DNA from: Prochlorococcus sp. AG-409-J19
Lineage (GTDB): Bacteria > Cyanobacteriota > Cyanobacteriia > PCC-6307 > Cyanobiaceae
Direction: 5' to 3'
Assembly (NCBI GenBank): GCA_003215635.1
Contig: QCKC01000008.1
Span: 1-64,000 of the forward strand
DNA length: 64,000 bases
Made by a program: the position numbers and the translations under genes
Notes under the pieces: model-generated
What the model was told of the DNA's origin: nothing
Databases searched by the model: none
The model's input: only the letters and a program-made list of their open reading frames with translations
Shown here: piece after piece, positions 9,444 to 18,520 of the stretch
Numbering within the stretch: position 1 is the stretch's first letter
How the letters are laid out: every line of letters begins with the position of its first letter

Positions 9444-10844
9444 CTATTGGATTGGGGTTCCGCTAAGTGAGAAGGATCGTATTTGATCAATTTTTACATT
9501 AACTATATCGCCTGGTTTATAATTCCATTCCCCATGAGTATTCTGAGGGAAAAATGTTAAACGATTCGTACGAGTTCTTCCCATAAGTTGATTTGAATCT
9601 TTTTGATTTATTCCTTCGACAAGAATTTCTTCTATATTTCCCAAATATCTAAGGTTTCTTTTTTTTGCTACTGATTCAACCAATGAGTTTATTTCTCTAA
9701 GTCTTTCTATTTTTACTTCTTCTGAAAGTTGGTTGTCCCAATTGGCGGCTGGAGTATTGGGTCTGGGAGAGTATGCAGCAGTATTTAGTTGGTCAAACTC
9801 AACCTCTTTTATTATGGATAGTGTTTTGTAGAATTGCTTTTCAGATTCTCCAGGGAAAGCAACTATTACATCAGCACTAATAGAGGCATTAGGCATAAGT
9901 GTTCGAATACTTTCAATGATTTTTATATACTTTTCAATTGTGTAACCTCTCGCCATTGCTTTAAGAATATCGTTGTCTCCACTTTGAAAAGGGATATGAA
10001 AATGTTCACAAACTTTTGGGAGTCTGTAGCATGATTGAATTAATTCATCAGTAAAGTATCTAGGGTGACTTGTGGCAAAACGTATTCTCTCTATACCTTT
10101 GATTTCATGAATATAATGCAACAAGTCACTAAGACTATTTTTCCTCTTTCCCTCTGGAGTAACTTCTTGTAAGTCTCGACCGTAAGCATCAATATTTTGA
10201 CCCAATAAAGTTATTTCCTTGTATCCAAGTGATGCAAGTCCTTCTATTTCATTTTTTATTGCTTGCTTGGTTCGAGATTGTTCTTTCCCCCTGACTGATG
10301 GAACTACACAATATGTACAACGTTCATTGCATCCATAGATGACATTTACCCATCCGCAAATCTTGCTATCTCTTCTCGCAGTAGTTACATCTTCCATTAT
10401 GTGCTGATCATCGGTTGCAACTACCTGCTGACCACTATCTACTTTTGAAAGGAGTGTTTCTAAACGATTGGCATGTTGTGGTCCCATTACTAAGTCAAGT
10501 TCTGGTACCCTTCTAAGAAGTGCTTCACCTTCCTGCTGAGCTACGCAACCTGCAATAACTAGCTTTAGATGGGGGAGACTGCGTTTGCGTAGTGCTTGAC
10601 GACCTAGGTAGCTGTAGACTTTTTGCTCAGCATTGTCTCGAATTGTGCAGGTGTTATATATAACCAGATCAGCTTCAAGTTCTCCATTGGCTTCGTTATA
10701 TCCCATTTTTTCTAATATTCCTGCCATCCTTTCTGAATCAGCTTTATTCATTTGACAACCAAAAGTTGTTATCCAGTAGGTACCTCGAGCTTCAATGCTC
10801 GGGGATTGAGGCTTATCAGGATTGATTGTGGGAGTTGCTAACAA
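9444..10844 (-). CDS. miaB: tRNA-2-methylthio-N6-isopentenyladenosine synthase MiaB
   Basis: Radical SAM methylthiotransferase that modifies A37 of tRNAs reading UNN codons. The N-terminal UPF0004 domain carries the auxiliary cluster cysteines ([16 protein letters not shown] with Cys30, [24 protein letters not shown]). The radical SAM cluster is [16 protein letters not shown], and a C-terminal TRAM domain ends the protein. MiaB is preferred over RimO because of the MNKADSERM and NTCTIRDNA signatures. The first available start is a TTG at 10844; no ATG occurs before residue 32, which lies inside the first motif. Confidence 0.94.
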   Translation of the reverse strand: MLATPTINPDKPQSPSIEARGTYWITTFGCQMNKADSERMAGILEKMGYNEANGELEADLVIYNTCTIRDNAEQKVYSYLGRQALRKRSLPHLKLVIAGCVAQQEGEALLRRVPELDLVMGPQHANRLETLLSKVDSGQQVVATDDQHIMEDVTTARRDSKICGWVNVIYGCNERCTYCVVPSVRGKEQSRTKQAIKNEIEGLASLGYKEITLLGQNIDAYGRDLQEVTPEGKRKNSLSDLLHYIHEIKGIERIRFATSHPRYFTDELIQSCYRLPKVCEHFHIPFQSGDNDILKAMARGYTIEKYIKIIESIRTLMPNASISADVIVAFPGESEKQFYKTLSIIKEVEFDQLNTAAYSPRPNTPAANWDNQLSEEVKIERLREINSLVESVAKKRNLRYLGNIEEILVEGINQKDSNQLMGRTRTNRLTFFPQNTHGEWNYKPGDIVNVKIDQIRSFSLSGTPIQ

Positions 10845-10956
10845 AGCGTAAGAACTGCAGAAAGAAATCGTAGAGGTCTATTTAAATGATTCAATATTCG
10901 GCATTAGAGAGGCTTTGAACCATTGAGGGCTATTCTTTCTTTTGATTGAAGATGAG

Positions 10957-11030
10957 GGCGAGCGAGGGGATTCGAACCCCCGAATAGCGGCGCCACAAGC
11001 CGCTGCCTTAACCACTTGGCGACGCCCGCC
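10957..11030 (-). tRNA. tRNA-His (GTG)
   Basis: Cloverleaf on the - strand with acceptor GCGGGCG pairing CGCTCGC (one G-U), a D arm with AAGTGGTTAAGG, anticodon loop TTGTGGC between GCGGC/GCCGC (anticodon GTG) and T loop TTCGAAT. The extra G at the 5' end opposite C73 is the G-1 identity element of tRNA-His, here encoded in the DNA. No CCA is encoded. Confidence 0.96.
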
Positions 11031-11425
11031 GCACTTATAAGAATTTACCAACTCTCGAACAAATCAGCTCAATAATGTTCATTTTCACAATTTGATCAGA
11101 TTGACAAATTCCTCTCTGGCTACTTTTGGGTTGGCTTTGGGGGATTGCGACTCCCTAAATCTTCCCATATGGGTTGGCAATGCTTTTTGGAGTGTTTGTG
11201 AAGAGTTGATTTGAAGAGTGTTTGCTTAGTGAGAAGCAAATATATTTTTGGGTTTCCAATTCGCATTCCAATTTTCCTTAGAAAAGCGGAGCTTTGATAT
11301 TCGAATTTAGATAATTTAGAGGAATTTACAAGCATTAAGTATATTTGCTCCTAGCTCTATTTGGAATAGGTTCCTTGAACATAATTTTAGTAAGCTTTAA
11401 AAGCTTTCTTCTCATAAATTAGGTT
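11031..11425. other. Non-coding stretch between tRNA-His and the amidohydrolase gene
   Basis: About 395 bp without a convincing gene. A 71-codon open frame on the - strand (11120-11335) has no recognisable motif and an unbalanced composition, so I do not call it. The stretch must contain the promoter for the downstream + strand genes; I see no unambiguous promoter or terminator hairpin in it. Confidence 0.5.
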
Positions 11426-12685
11426 TTGGGAGAGATAAACCAGCAACTCTTTTCTATAGATGCATTGGTCCCCCGTGGATTGGTTTCAGGTTCTGCGGAT
11501 TTAATTCGTGTGCCAATTTCTTCCGATGGTTTGTGTCCCTTAAGAATTTGTTGGAATGAAGGAGTGATTACTTCTTTGCAGGGTTTAGATGATTCAGTGC
11601 CAAGGCCTAATCAGATTATTCTTCCTAGGCTTTCAGAACCTCATACCCATTTAGACAAGGCATTTTCTTGGTCAGAGACTCCGAATTTTAATGGTACTTA
11701 TATCAATGCCTTTTCTCAGAATTTAAAAGAGCATCAATCTAGAACATCATTAAAGGTTCATGAAAGGGCGGAGGTTTCTATGAACTTGGCTTTAAGGAAT
11801 GGAATTAGAGCGATCAGAACTCATGTGGATAGCTTTGGACCGCATGCTGAGATGACTTGGGAGGTTTTACTCGATGTTCAGAAAAAATGGAAAAGATTAA
11901 TTGAGCTGCAATTAGTTGCTTTAGTTCCTTTGGATTTCTGGAGTACTGACAATGGGCTTCTTATGGCGAAAAAATTGGCGACTGTAGGAGGTCTATTAGG
12001 TGGTGTTTTGGTGCCTCCTTTCGACAGGAGAAAATCTAGTGAAAATCTGAGAAGGATGGTTCAATTAGCATATCAATTTGATCTTGACATAGATTTACAT
12101 ATTGATGAGTCAGATAATCAACCTGCAGCAGGTATTAAATCTTTGCTGACTGTATTAGATAAGACGAGAACAAGAGTTAATATAACTTGCAGCCATGCTA
12201 GCAGTTTGAGTTTGCTGCGTTCAGAACAACTTAGATGTCTGGCCAGTCGGATTGCTGAGCATCAAATAAATATTGTTGCATTACCTTTGACGAATTTTTG
12301 GTTGCTAGGTAGAAAACCTAGGCATACTCCTATTCAACGATCTTTTGCTCCAGTGTGTCAATTACAGGAAGCAGGAATTGACGTAGCAATTGGCAGTGAT
12401 AATATTCAGGATCCCTGGTTTCCATTAGGTAATTTGGATCCATTATCTTTGATGGCTTTCTCTTTGCCGTTGACTCAACTTGCTCCTTGGGACCGAAGAG
12501 GACTGGCACCTTTCACAACAGCATCTGCAAGATTAATGAACCTTTCATGGGATGGAGTTATTAAGCCTGGAAATCCAGTTGAACTGATTTTATTAGAAGG
12601 GTCTAGTTGGGTGGACTTGCTAGCAAACTTATCTTCTCGCAAGATAATTAATCGAGGTGTATTGTTAGAGGATGAGTTAATTTAA
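11426..12685 (+). CDS. Amidohydrolase, cytosine deaminase (CodA)-like
   Basis: Metal-dependent hydrolase of the amidohydrolase superfamily, closest in pattern to cytosine deaminase and related deaminases. Metal ligand motifs are in the usual order: SEPHTHLDKAF (HxH), LHIDESD (His on strand 5 plus the acid), TCSHASSL (second His) and IGSDNIQDPW (the Asp). The substrate cannot be told; it could be a pyrimidine, triazine or other cyclic amidine. The only in-frame start before the conserved part is TTG at 11426, because a stop lies one codon further upstream at 11420. It is followed after 28 bp by an FAD-linked oxidase gene on the same strand. Confidence 0.82.
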   Translation: MGEINQQLFSIDALVPRGLVSGSADLIRVPISSDGLCPLRICWNEGVITSLQGLDDSVPRPNQIILPRLSEPHTHLDKAFSWSETPNFNGTYINAFSQNLKEHQSRTSLKVHERAEVSMNLALRNGIRAIRTHVDSFGPHAEMTWEVLLDVQKKWKRLIELQLVALVPLDFWSTDNGLLMAKKLATVGGLLGGVLVPPFDRRKSSENLRRMVQLAYQFDLDIDLHIDESDNQPAAGIKSLLTVLDKTRTRVNITCSHASSLSLLRSEQLRCLASRIAEHQINIVALPLTNFWLLGRKPRHTPIQRSFAPVCQLQEAGIDVAIGSDNIQDPWFPLGNLDPLSLMAFSLPLTQLAPWDRRGLAPFTTASARLMNLSWDGVIKPGNPVELILLEGSSWVDLLANLSSRKIINRGVLLEDELI

Positions 12686-12713
12686 TTTGTTTTCAAAAGA
12701 GCCTCTTGAAATT

Positions 12714-14057
12714 ATGAGTAGTGCTAATTCACTAACAAAACTTAGATCTGAGTTAAAATCAGTTCCAAATCTGGATTTAATAGAATCAACAACAGATAGA
12801 AAGAGATTCTCCAGGGACTTTTTTGATTATTCGCCTGTACTCCAGGTTCAATTAAAAGATTGCTTAGCTGATCTGGTTGTTCGTCCTTATACGGTTGATG
12901 CCGTCTTGGCAGTCGCAAGAAATTGTAAACGTTTTGATATTCCTTTGACCTTGCGAGGCTCTGGGACAGGCAATTATGGGCAGTCAGTTCCTTTAGAGGC
13001 AGGAGTAGTGATGTTGATGAATGCACTTAATCAAGTGCGCCAATTTGATCCTTTTACTAACTTTGTAACAGTTGAGCCCGGTTGTCTATTACGGGATCTA
13101 AATAAGCATTTGTTTAGTCAAGGTAGGCAGTTAAGACTTGTTCCTAGCACTTGGAGAAGCGCTTCTGTTGGAGGATTTTTTTCCGGAGGTTCGGGTGGTA
13201 TTGGTTCTGTGCGCTGGGGCTTTTTGCGAGATCCAGGACACCTTATTGGACTCGAAATTGTAACTTTGCAAGATCACCCAGAAAAATTACAGCTTGATGC
13301 TAATTCTGCTGAGGCTCTTAATCACGCTTATGGGACAAATGGAATAATTACCTCTCTTACAATTTCTACTGCTAAATTTGTAGATTGGCAGCAGGTAATT
13401 ATTGATACTCAATCGTTTTCAAAAGCGATAGATCTGTTGTTGGTTTGCGCTAATTCAGCTATCGAGGTAAATCTATGTAGCTTGATTGAAAGTCAGATTT
13501 CTCAGCAATTGCCTAATTGGTTTGGCTCATCTAAAAGCTCTCATAGAATATATATTTTGGTTGCACCCGATGGATTGAGCACCTTGGAGCGTCTTGCTAA
13601 ATCAGCGGGTGCATCTTTTCAACATATAGGAACAGAGAATGATAATAGCGGTAATGGTTTCAGAGAAATTACCTGGAATCACACTACATTGCATATGAGG
13701 GCTGTCGACCCTGAATGGACTTATTTGCAGCTACTTCTTCCTCGTCCAGAATTGTCAGTCATTGAAAAACTAAAAGACAAATGGGGAGATGATTTGTTAT
13801 GGCATTTGGAAGCCGTTAGGCAACAAGGGGTTCAAAGGCTAGCAGCTTTGCCATTGGTTAAATGGAAAGGTAGAAATTATTTAGATGAGTTAATAGAAGA
13901 TTGTCGAAAACTAGACATTATTATTTTCAACCCTCATGTGATTACTGTGGAAGATGGCGGTCTTGGCGTGATAGATAGTAATCAAGTGGAAGCAAAACAT
14001 AGATATGATCCAAGTGGGATACTTAACCCAGGGAAGTTAAGAGGTTGGTATGCATAG
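12714..14057 (+). CDS. FAD-linked oxidase (GlcD/PCMH-type)
   Basis: Flavin oxidase of the vanillyl-alcohol-oxidase/PCMH fold. The FAD-binding half shows VVRPYTVDAVLAVARNC, LRGSGTGNYGQSVPL, TVEPGCLLRDLNKHLF and GGFFSGGSGGIGSVRWG, the pyrophosphate-binding segments of the family. The C-terminus has the usual YDPSGILNPGKL. The substrate is unknown; glycolate or lactate oxidase-type chemistry is the family theme. ATG at 12714 is chosen over an upstream TTG at 12687. It ends exactly where convergent folC ends (14057/14058). Pairing with the upstream amidohydrolase suggests a shared catabolic or salvage step (inference). Confidence 0.85.
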   Translation: MSSANSLTKLRSELKSVPNLDLIESTTDRKRFSRDFFDYSPVLQVQLKDCLADLVVRPYTVDAVLAVARNCKRFDIPLTLRGSGTGNYGQSVPLEAGVVMLMNALNQVRQFDPFTNFVTVEPGCLLRDLNKHLFSQGRQLRLVPSTWRSASVGGFFSGGSGGIGSVRWGFLRDPGHLIGLEIVTLQDHPEKLQLDANSAEALNHAYGTNGIITSLTISTAKFVDWQQVIIDTQSFSKAIDLLLVCANSAIEVNLCSLIESQISQQLPNWFGSSKSSHRIYILVAPDGLSTLERLAKSAGASFQHIGTENDNSGNGFREITWNHTTLHMRAVDPEWTYLQLLLPRPELSVIEKLKDKWGDDLLWHLEAVRQQGVQRLAALPLVKWKGRNYLDELIEDCRKLDIIIFNPHVITVEDGGLGVIDSNQVEAKHRYDPSGILNPGKLRGWYA

Positions 14058-15290
14058 TTATATTTGATTATGTTTTTGTTTTGATATTATTTTGCTTGCC
14101 AATAAATCACCAATTATATATATTGAGCCTGTTACAATTGGCGGGGTAGTGGGCCAATCTTGTTGCGAATTAATATTAGAAAAAACTTTCTCTGCTGAAT
14201 CGGCCTCGAAGATTTGTTCTGCCAGGTAAGGATTGTTTCTTACTAGTTTTGATTTGGTCCAACTAGAGGAATTAGGCACAGGGATGATCCATGCCACATC
14301 ATTTGGCTGCAAAAGATGCTTAATCATAGTTTGGCCATCTTTATGAGATTGAATTCCAATTATCCAAATAACTCCCATGCTTTGATTTGCCCAATTCAAT
14401 CTTTCTTCTGATAATTGTTTTACACCTAAAGGGTTATGAGCACAGTCAATTAGTAAAGGTAGATTTTTCCAGTAGACATATTCAAGTCTTCCAGGCCAAT
14501 AAGCATTTTTCAATCCTTTTCGTATTTGGGATTGATTTATATGGTAACCTAAATTTGATAATGACTCTAAAGCTACTTTCGCAACAGCAGCATTATACCT
14601 TTGGACTGAGCCTGGTATTCCTAAATCCCAACTTGCTGATAATGGATCAACCCATTTGATTTTTGATTTTTTATTAAAAGCCTCTTGTTCCATTATTTCT
14701 TTTACTAATTTATTCTGACAAGCACTTATGACTACAGAAGACTGATTTATTATGGCTGATTTTTCTTTTGCAATTTGGGACAGATTGTCTCCTAAATACT
14801 CGCAATGATCAAGCCCAATCCTGCCCATTGCAATAATTGGCCTGCAAGGATGAATTGTTGTCGCATCTAAGCGACCACCCATGCCAACTTCTAATATTAG
14901 AAGCTGTACTTTCTCTTCTTCGAAATATTTTAATGCAGCACAAATTATCAATTCAAAAGGTGTAAGTTTGTATAAGTCTGTTTGAGATTTGACTAATTCC
15001 AATATTCTTTTTAGCTCAGCTTCGCTAATATTTTCATCATTAACTGCAATCCTTTCGCACCAACTTACTAAATGAGGTGATGTGGTTACTCCAACTTTAA
15101 TTCCAGACAAGACAAGAGTGCTTTTTATGAAGCTGCTAATAGATCCTTTGCCATTAGTACCTGCTACTTGAATTGCAGGAATTTCTTTACAGGGATTGTT
15201 AATTGCATCAAGAGCTAATCTCATTCTATTAATATCTAAATTTATTTCATTTGTATCTAAACTATTTAAGAGGTTTTTGAGTGGATTCAA
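14058..15290 (-). CDS. folC: Bifunctional dihydrofolate/folylpolyglutamate synthase
   Basis: Mur-ligase-like ATPase that adds glutamate to dihydropteroate and folates. The P-loop AGTNGKGSISSFIKS is near residues 43-57, followed by TSPHLVSWCERIAVN (folate loop), ILEVGMGGRLDATTIHP and DHCEYLGDNLSQIAKEKS. The C-terminal domain shows LIDCAHNPLG. At 410 residues the length is normal. The first start is a TTG at 15290; the next Met is residue 23, and the homologous region appears to begin before it, so TTG is preferred. It lies 20 bp downstream of argD on the same strand. Confidence 0.93.
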   Translation of the reverse strand: MNPLKNLLNSLDTNEINLDINRMRLALDAINNPCKEIPAIQVAGTNGKGSISSFIKSTLVLSGIKVGVTTSPHLVSWCERIAVNDENISEAELKRILELVKSQTDLYKLTPFELIICAALKYFEEEKVQLLILEVGMGGRLDATTIHPCRPIIAMGRIGLDHCEYLGDNLSQIAKEKSAIINQSSVVISACQNKLVKEIMEQEAFNKKSKIKWVDPLSASWDLGIPGSVQRYNAAVAKVALESLSNLGYHINQSQIRKGLKNAYWPGRLEYVYWKNLPLLIDCAHNPLGVKQLSEERLNWANQSMGVIWIIGIQSHKDGQTMIKHLLQPNDVAWIIPVPNSSSWTKSKLVRNNPYLAEQIFEADSAEKVFSNINSQQDWPTTPPIVTGSIYIIGDLLASKIISKQKHNQI

Positions 15291-15310
15291 ATTAGTTCTG
15301 TGCCTCCAAT

Positions 15311-16492
15311 TTATATTAATTTTTTTAGAGTTGCTTTCAGGCGAGAAATAATTTCATTGATTTCTATTTTATTTATGATCAGAGGAGGTACGATCCTAAT
15401 AACATCTTTGCCGGCACTAATTAAAAGTAATTTTTCCTCGAGGGCTGCATTTACTACTTCTCCTGGCGTTATTGTTGACACCTCTTTGAAAACAAGACCT
15501 TGAATTAGGCCCCATCCTCTTGTTTGTTCAAGTTGATCGGGGAAAATGTCTATAAGGGATTGCAGTCCCTTTTGCAATTCTTTCCCTCTTTGCATAGCAT
15601 TTTCGGTTAAGTTTCGCCGATCTATTTCTTTTGCGACTGTTAAACCAGCAGTGCAGGCAAACGGGTTGCCACCAAAAGTACTTGCGTGGTCCCCAGGTTT
15701 AAAAATGTTTCCCTTATCATTTGAAAGAAGTGCTCCAATTGCATGTCCTCCTCCTAATCCTTTCGCTAAGGTAAAGATGTCAGGTTCAATTCCTAGTTGT
15801 TGATAACCCCATAATTTTCCAGTCCTGCCCATGCCTGTTTGAACTTCATCCAATATTAAGAGAATGTTCATTTGATTGCAAAGTTTCCTGAGATATTGAA
15901 AGAAATGTGCTTCTCCAGGCTTTATACCTCCTTCTCCTTGAAGTGGCTCTATGAAGATAGCTACAACATTATTTTTTTTGTCTTTAAGTTGATTGAATGT
16001 GTTATTAAAACTATTTAAATCATTGAATTCAAAGAAATTAAATCCTACTAAAAGTGGTTCGAAACCTTCTTGATACTTGGGCTGACCAGTTGCACTTATA
16101 GCGGCTAAAGTCCTTCCATGAAAGCTATTTTTTGCACAAAGAATTATTGGATTTTGTATTCCCTTTCGAATGCGTCCATATTTGCGTGCGAGTTTTATAG
16201 CCCCTTCGTTTGCTTCCGCTCCACTATTACAAAAGAAAACGTTGCTTGCACAACTATTTTGGACAAGCCATTGAGCAAGTTCTTCTTGTTCCCCAATTTC
16301 ATAGAGATTGGAAACATGTTGAATTTTCCCTAATTGTGTCGATAGGGCTTTTTTAAGTGCCTGATCACTATGGCCAAGACTGCAAGTTGCTATGCCAGCT
16401 ACTGCATCAAGATATCTTTCCCCTTTCTGGTCCGTTAACCAGCAGCCTTTCCCTTCCACAAATGAGACTGGGAAACGTTGATATGTTCCCAT
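15311..16492 (-). CDS. argD: Acetylornithine aminotransferase
   Basis: PLP-dependent class III aminotransferase of arginine synthesis. Motifs include CNSGAEANEGAIKLARKYG, FHGRTLAAISATGQ, LILDEVQTGMGRTG and the PLP lysine in TLAKGLGGGHAIGA. The open frame continues upstream to 16576, but those extra codons are the tRNA-Leu gene read as protein. The true start is the ATG at 16492 (MGTYQRFPVSFVEGKG). The resulting 393-residue protein is of normal length. The start lies only 8 bp from the 3' end of tRNA-Leu, so the two may be co-transcribed. argF is elsewhere in the window at 57.3 kb. Confidence 0.95.
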   Translation of the reverse strand: MGTYQRFPVSFVEGKGCWLTDQKGERYLDAVAGIATCSLGHSDQALKKALSTQLGKIQHVSNLYEIGEQEELAQWLVQNSCASNVFFCNSGAEANEGAIKLARKYGRIRKGIQNPIILCAKNSFHGRTLAAISATGQPKYQEGFEPLLVGFNFFEFNDLNSFNNTFNQLKDKKNNVVAIFIEPLQGEGGIKPGEAHFFQYLRKLCNQMNILLILDEVQTGMGRTGKLWGYQQLGIEPDIFTLAKGLGGGHAIGALLSNDKGNIFKPGDHASTFGGNPFACTAGLTVAKEIDRRNLTENAMQRGKELQKGLQSLIDIFPDQLEQTRGWGLIQGLVFKEVSTITPGEVVNAALEEKLLLISAGKDVIRIVPPLIINKIEINEIISRLKATLKKLI

Positions 16493-16500
16493 TAATGCAG

Positions 16501-16582
16501 TGGGAGCGGTGGGACTTGAACCCACATGCCCAAGGGCGCTCGATTTTGAGTCGAGTCCGTCTACCAATTCCGGCACGCTCCC
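16501..16582 (-). tRNA. tRNA-Leu (CAA)
   Basis: Class II tRNA on the - strand. Acceptor GGGAGCG pairs CGCTCCC with discriminator A; the D arm holds GGAATTGGTAGACGG; the anticodon loop is CTCAAAA between CTCGA/TCGAG, giving CAA; the variable arm is long, and the T loop is TTCAAGT. No CCA is encoded. argD begins 8 bp downstream. Confidence 0.96.
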
Positions 16583-16609
16583 GCTTGTTTAGTTTAAGTG
16601 AGACCAGGC

Positions 16610-17908
16610 TTATAGTTCATGCCTTTGAATTTGACTGCCTGCAGAATTTAATTTTTTTTCTAGATCTTCATACCCTCTATCAAGGTGGTTAAGTCCCTCA
16701 ACCTTGCTAGTCCCTTTTGCAGCAAGACCTGCTAACACCATTGCAGCGGCAGCCCTAAGATCTCCTCCGCTTACAGGAGCAGCACTTAACTGAGGTACTC
16801 CTTCCACTACAGCAGTGCTTCCTTGGAGACGGATTGAGGCCCCCATTCTTTGAAGTTCCCCTACGTGTTGCATTCTGTTTTCGTAGATTTTTTCCGTCAC
16901 AACACTTGTACCTTTTGCGGTTGCTAGCAGAGCCATGAAAGGAGCTTGAAGATCAGTGGGGAATCCAGGGAAAGGTTGAGTAGTTATATCAACTCCTTGT
17001 ATTTCTCCGGGGATAATAGTGATACCTTTTTTGTCTATTTTGAGTTGGCAGCCACAATCACGCAATTTTTGAAGAACTGCACTTAAATGCTCAGGTATTA
17101 CAGGCGATATTCGTAACTTTGATCGAGTAATTGCTGCAGCAATTAATAAGGTACCTGCTTCAATTCTGTCAGGGATAACTTTGTAATTACAACCAAAAAG
17201 TTTTTTTACTCCTTGGATGGAAATCGTGGGTCCACCGGCCCCTATAACTTTTGCCCCCATCATATTTAACATTCTTGCTAGATCCTGAATCTCTGGTTCT
17301 TGTGCTGCATTTTCAATTGTGGTTTTCCCTTCTGCTAAGACTGCTGCCATAAGAACAGTTTCTGTTGCTCCTACGCTTGGACAATCAAAGACGACGGATG
17401 CCCCTTTAAGTCTTTTGTTTATTCCAGGAACGGAAGCGGTGACAACACCATGTTCGACTTTTACAAAAGCCCCTAGAGCTTTAAGACCTCGAATGTGTTC
17501 TACTACTGGTCGCGCTCCAATTCGACAGCCCCCAGGGAGTGGGATTTTAGCTTCTCCTAACCTACCTAGAAGCGGACCTATACAGAAGAAGCTTGCGCGA
17601 AGCCCGTTGACAAGTTCATATGGTGGGTCTGAGTGATTTAAATTTTCTGCCTGCAAATTAATTGTTTCTGACTGGCGTTTTAGCTTTACTCCCATAGTCC
17701 TAAGGACTTTGCTCATTCCTTCAATGTCGGTCAATGCAGGGATGTTACTGATCTCAACAGGACACTCGGTTAATAACGATGCTGTCATAAGCACCAAGGC
17801 AGAATTTTTTGCTCCACTAACGGTTAGATCACCAGATAATTTATATCCGCCTTTAATTGCAAGATGCGGTTTGCTAATTCTCTGAGAGACTGTCGCCGCA
17901 TTCGACAT
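16610..17908 (-). CDS. murA: UDP-N-acetylglucosamine 1-carboxyvinyltransferase
   Basis: First committed step of peptidoglycan synthesis, transferring enolpyruvate from PEP to UDP-GlcNAc. Motifs include the N-terminal GAKNSALVLMTASLL, the catalytic loop PGGCRIGARPVVEH (the Cys targeted by fosfomycin is present), and the C-terminal PFPGFPTDLQAP and GGDLRAAAAMVLAGL. I chose the ATG at 17908 (MSNAATVSQ); AGGA lies about 8 bases upstream. The frame stays open to a TTG at 17977, which would add a non-conserved tail. The protein has 432 residues. Confidence 0.94.
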   Translation of the reverse strand: MSNAATVSQRISKPHLAIKGGYKLSGDLTVSGAKNSALVLMTASLLTECPVEISNIPALTDIEGMSKVLRTMGVKLKRQSETINLQAENLNHSDPPYELVNGLRASFFCIGPLLGRLGEAKIPLPGGCRIGARPVVEHIRGLKALGAFVKVEHGVVTASVPGINKRLKGASVVFDCPSVGATETVLMAAVLAEGKTTIENAAQEPEIQDLARMLNMMGAKVIGAGGPTISIQGVKKLFGCNYKVIPDRIEAGTLLIAAAITRSKLRISPVIPEHLSAVLQKLRDCGCQLKIDKKGITIIPGEIQGVDITTQPFPGFPTDLQAPFMALLATAKGTSVVTEKIYENRMQHVGELQRMGASIRLQGSTAVVEGVPQLSAAPVSGGDLRAAAAMVLAGLAAKGTSKVEGLNHLDRGYEDLEKKLNSAGSQIQRHEL

Positions 17909-18060
17909 GCCTACATTCCTAGCATTTTTGGCATTTTGCCAAGAGCATCTTCTCTCGTCTAGATGTCCGGAGGGCAAACTGGCAATAGGTTCCTTTTAAT
18001 GCCTAAAAGAATAGGCATTAATGCTTTATCGTCAACTTCGTTGAACTTCAACATAATCCA

Positions 18061-18144
18061 GCGGATGTGGCGGAATTGGTAGACGCGCTAGTTTCAGGTA
18101 CTAGTGGCAGCAATGTCATGGGAGTTCAAATCTCCCCATCCGCA
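18061..18144 (+). tRNA. tRNA-Leu (CAG)
   Basis: Class II tRNA with acceptor GCGGATG/CATCCGC and discriminator A, D arm GGAATTGGTAGACGC, anticodon loop TTCAGGT between CTAGT/ACTAG (anticodon CAG), a long variable arm and T loop TTCAAAT. A run of six T follows immediately, which may help termination. No CCA is encoded. Confidence 0.96.
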
Positions 18145-18220
18145 TTTTTTAATTGCAATATTCCTTGCTGATCCTGTGAGTTTGTTGGGAAAATAATTTT
18201 TTTGATTTATTTGCCCAAAA

Positions 18221-18420
18221 GATTGGTCAATTAGTGGGAGCTTAACTCTTGTTAGTATTGATAAATCCAAAGTTGAAGATATTATAACTAAATTAATGAT
18301 TAAAGCTTGTTAGAAGAAATTTATAACAGACATGTCTCTTTTGGTTTTGTAGAAGATGCTGATTTTAATCAGTTAATCCTTAATGAAGGATTTAAAATAT
18401 GTCAGGTAATCAGTTTTTGA
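18221..18420 (+). pseudogene. Possible frameshifted small reading frame
   Basis: Between tRNA-Leu and the methylase gene, one frame reads protein-like up to a stop at 18311 (SLTLVSIDKSKVEDIITKLM). The next frame then continues as LEEIYNRHVSFGFVEDADFN to a stop at 18418. Joining the two frames near 18307 gives a continuous, balanced sequence. No plausible start codon with a ribosome site is seen. I do not recognise the family. It may be a decayed gene or chance. Confidence 0.35.
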
Positions 18421-18520
18421 GGTTTCAGATATCGTCTTCTCCAACACCACTTTAATCTCAAGCCGTCGTAATCCTTTAGTAAAGAGGTTTAAGACATTTG
18501 CGACTCGGAAGGACAAGTCA

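Noticed and set aside
11120-11335. 71-codon - strand frame
   Set aside because: No motif, unusual composition and no ribosome site; probably chance.
16493-16576. N-terminal extension of argD (28 codons)
   Set aside because: These codons are the tRNA-Leu(CAA) gene read as protein; the true argD start is the ATG at 16492.
17909-17977. MurA start at TTG 17977
   Set aside because: The extra 23 residues are not family-like and the ATG at 17908 has a ribosome site.
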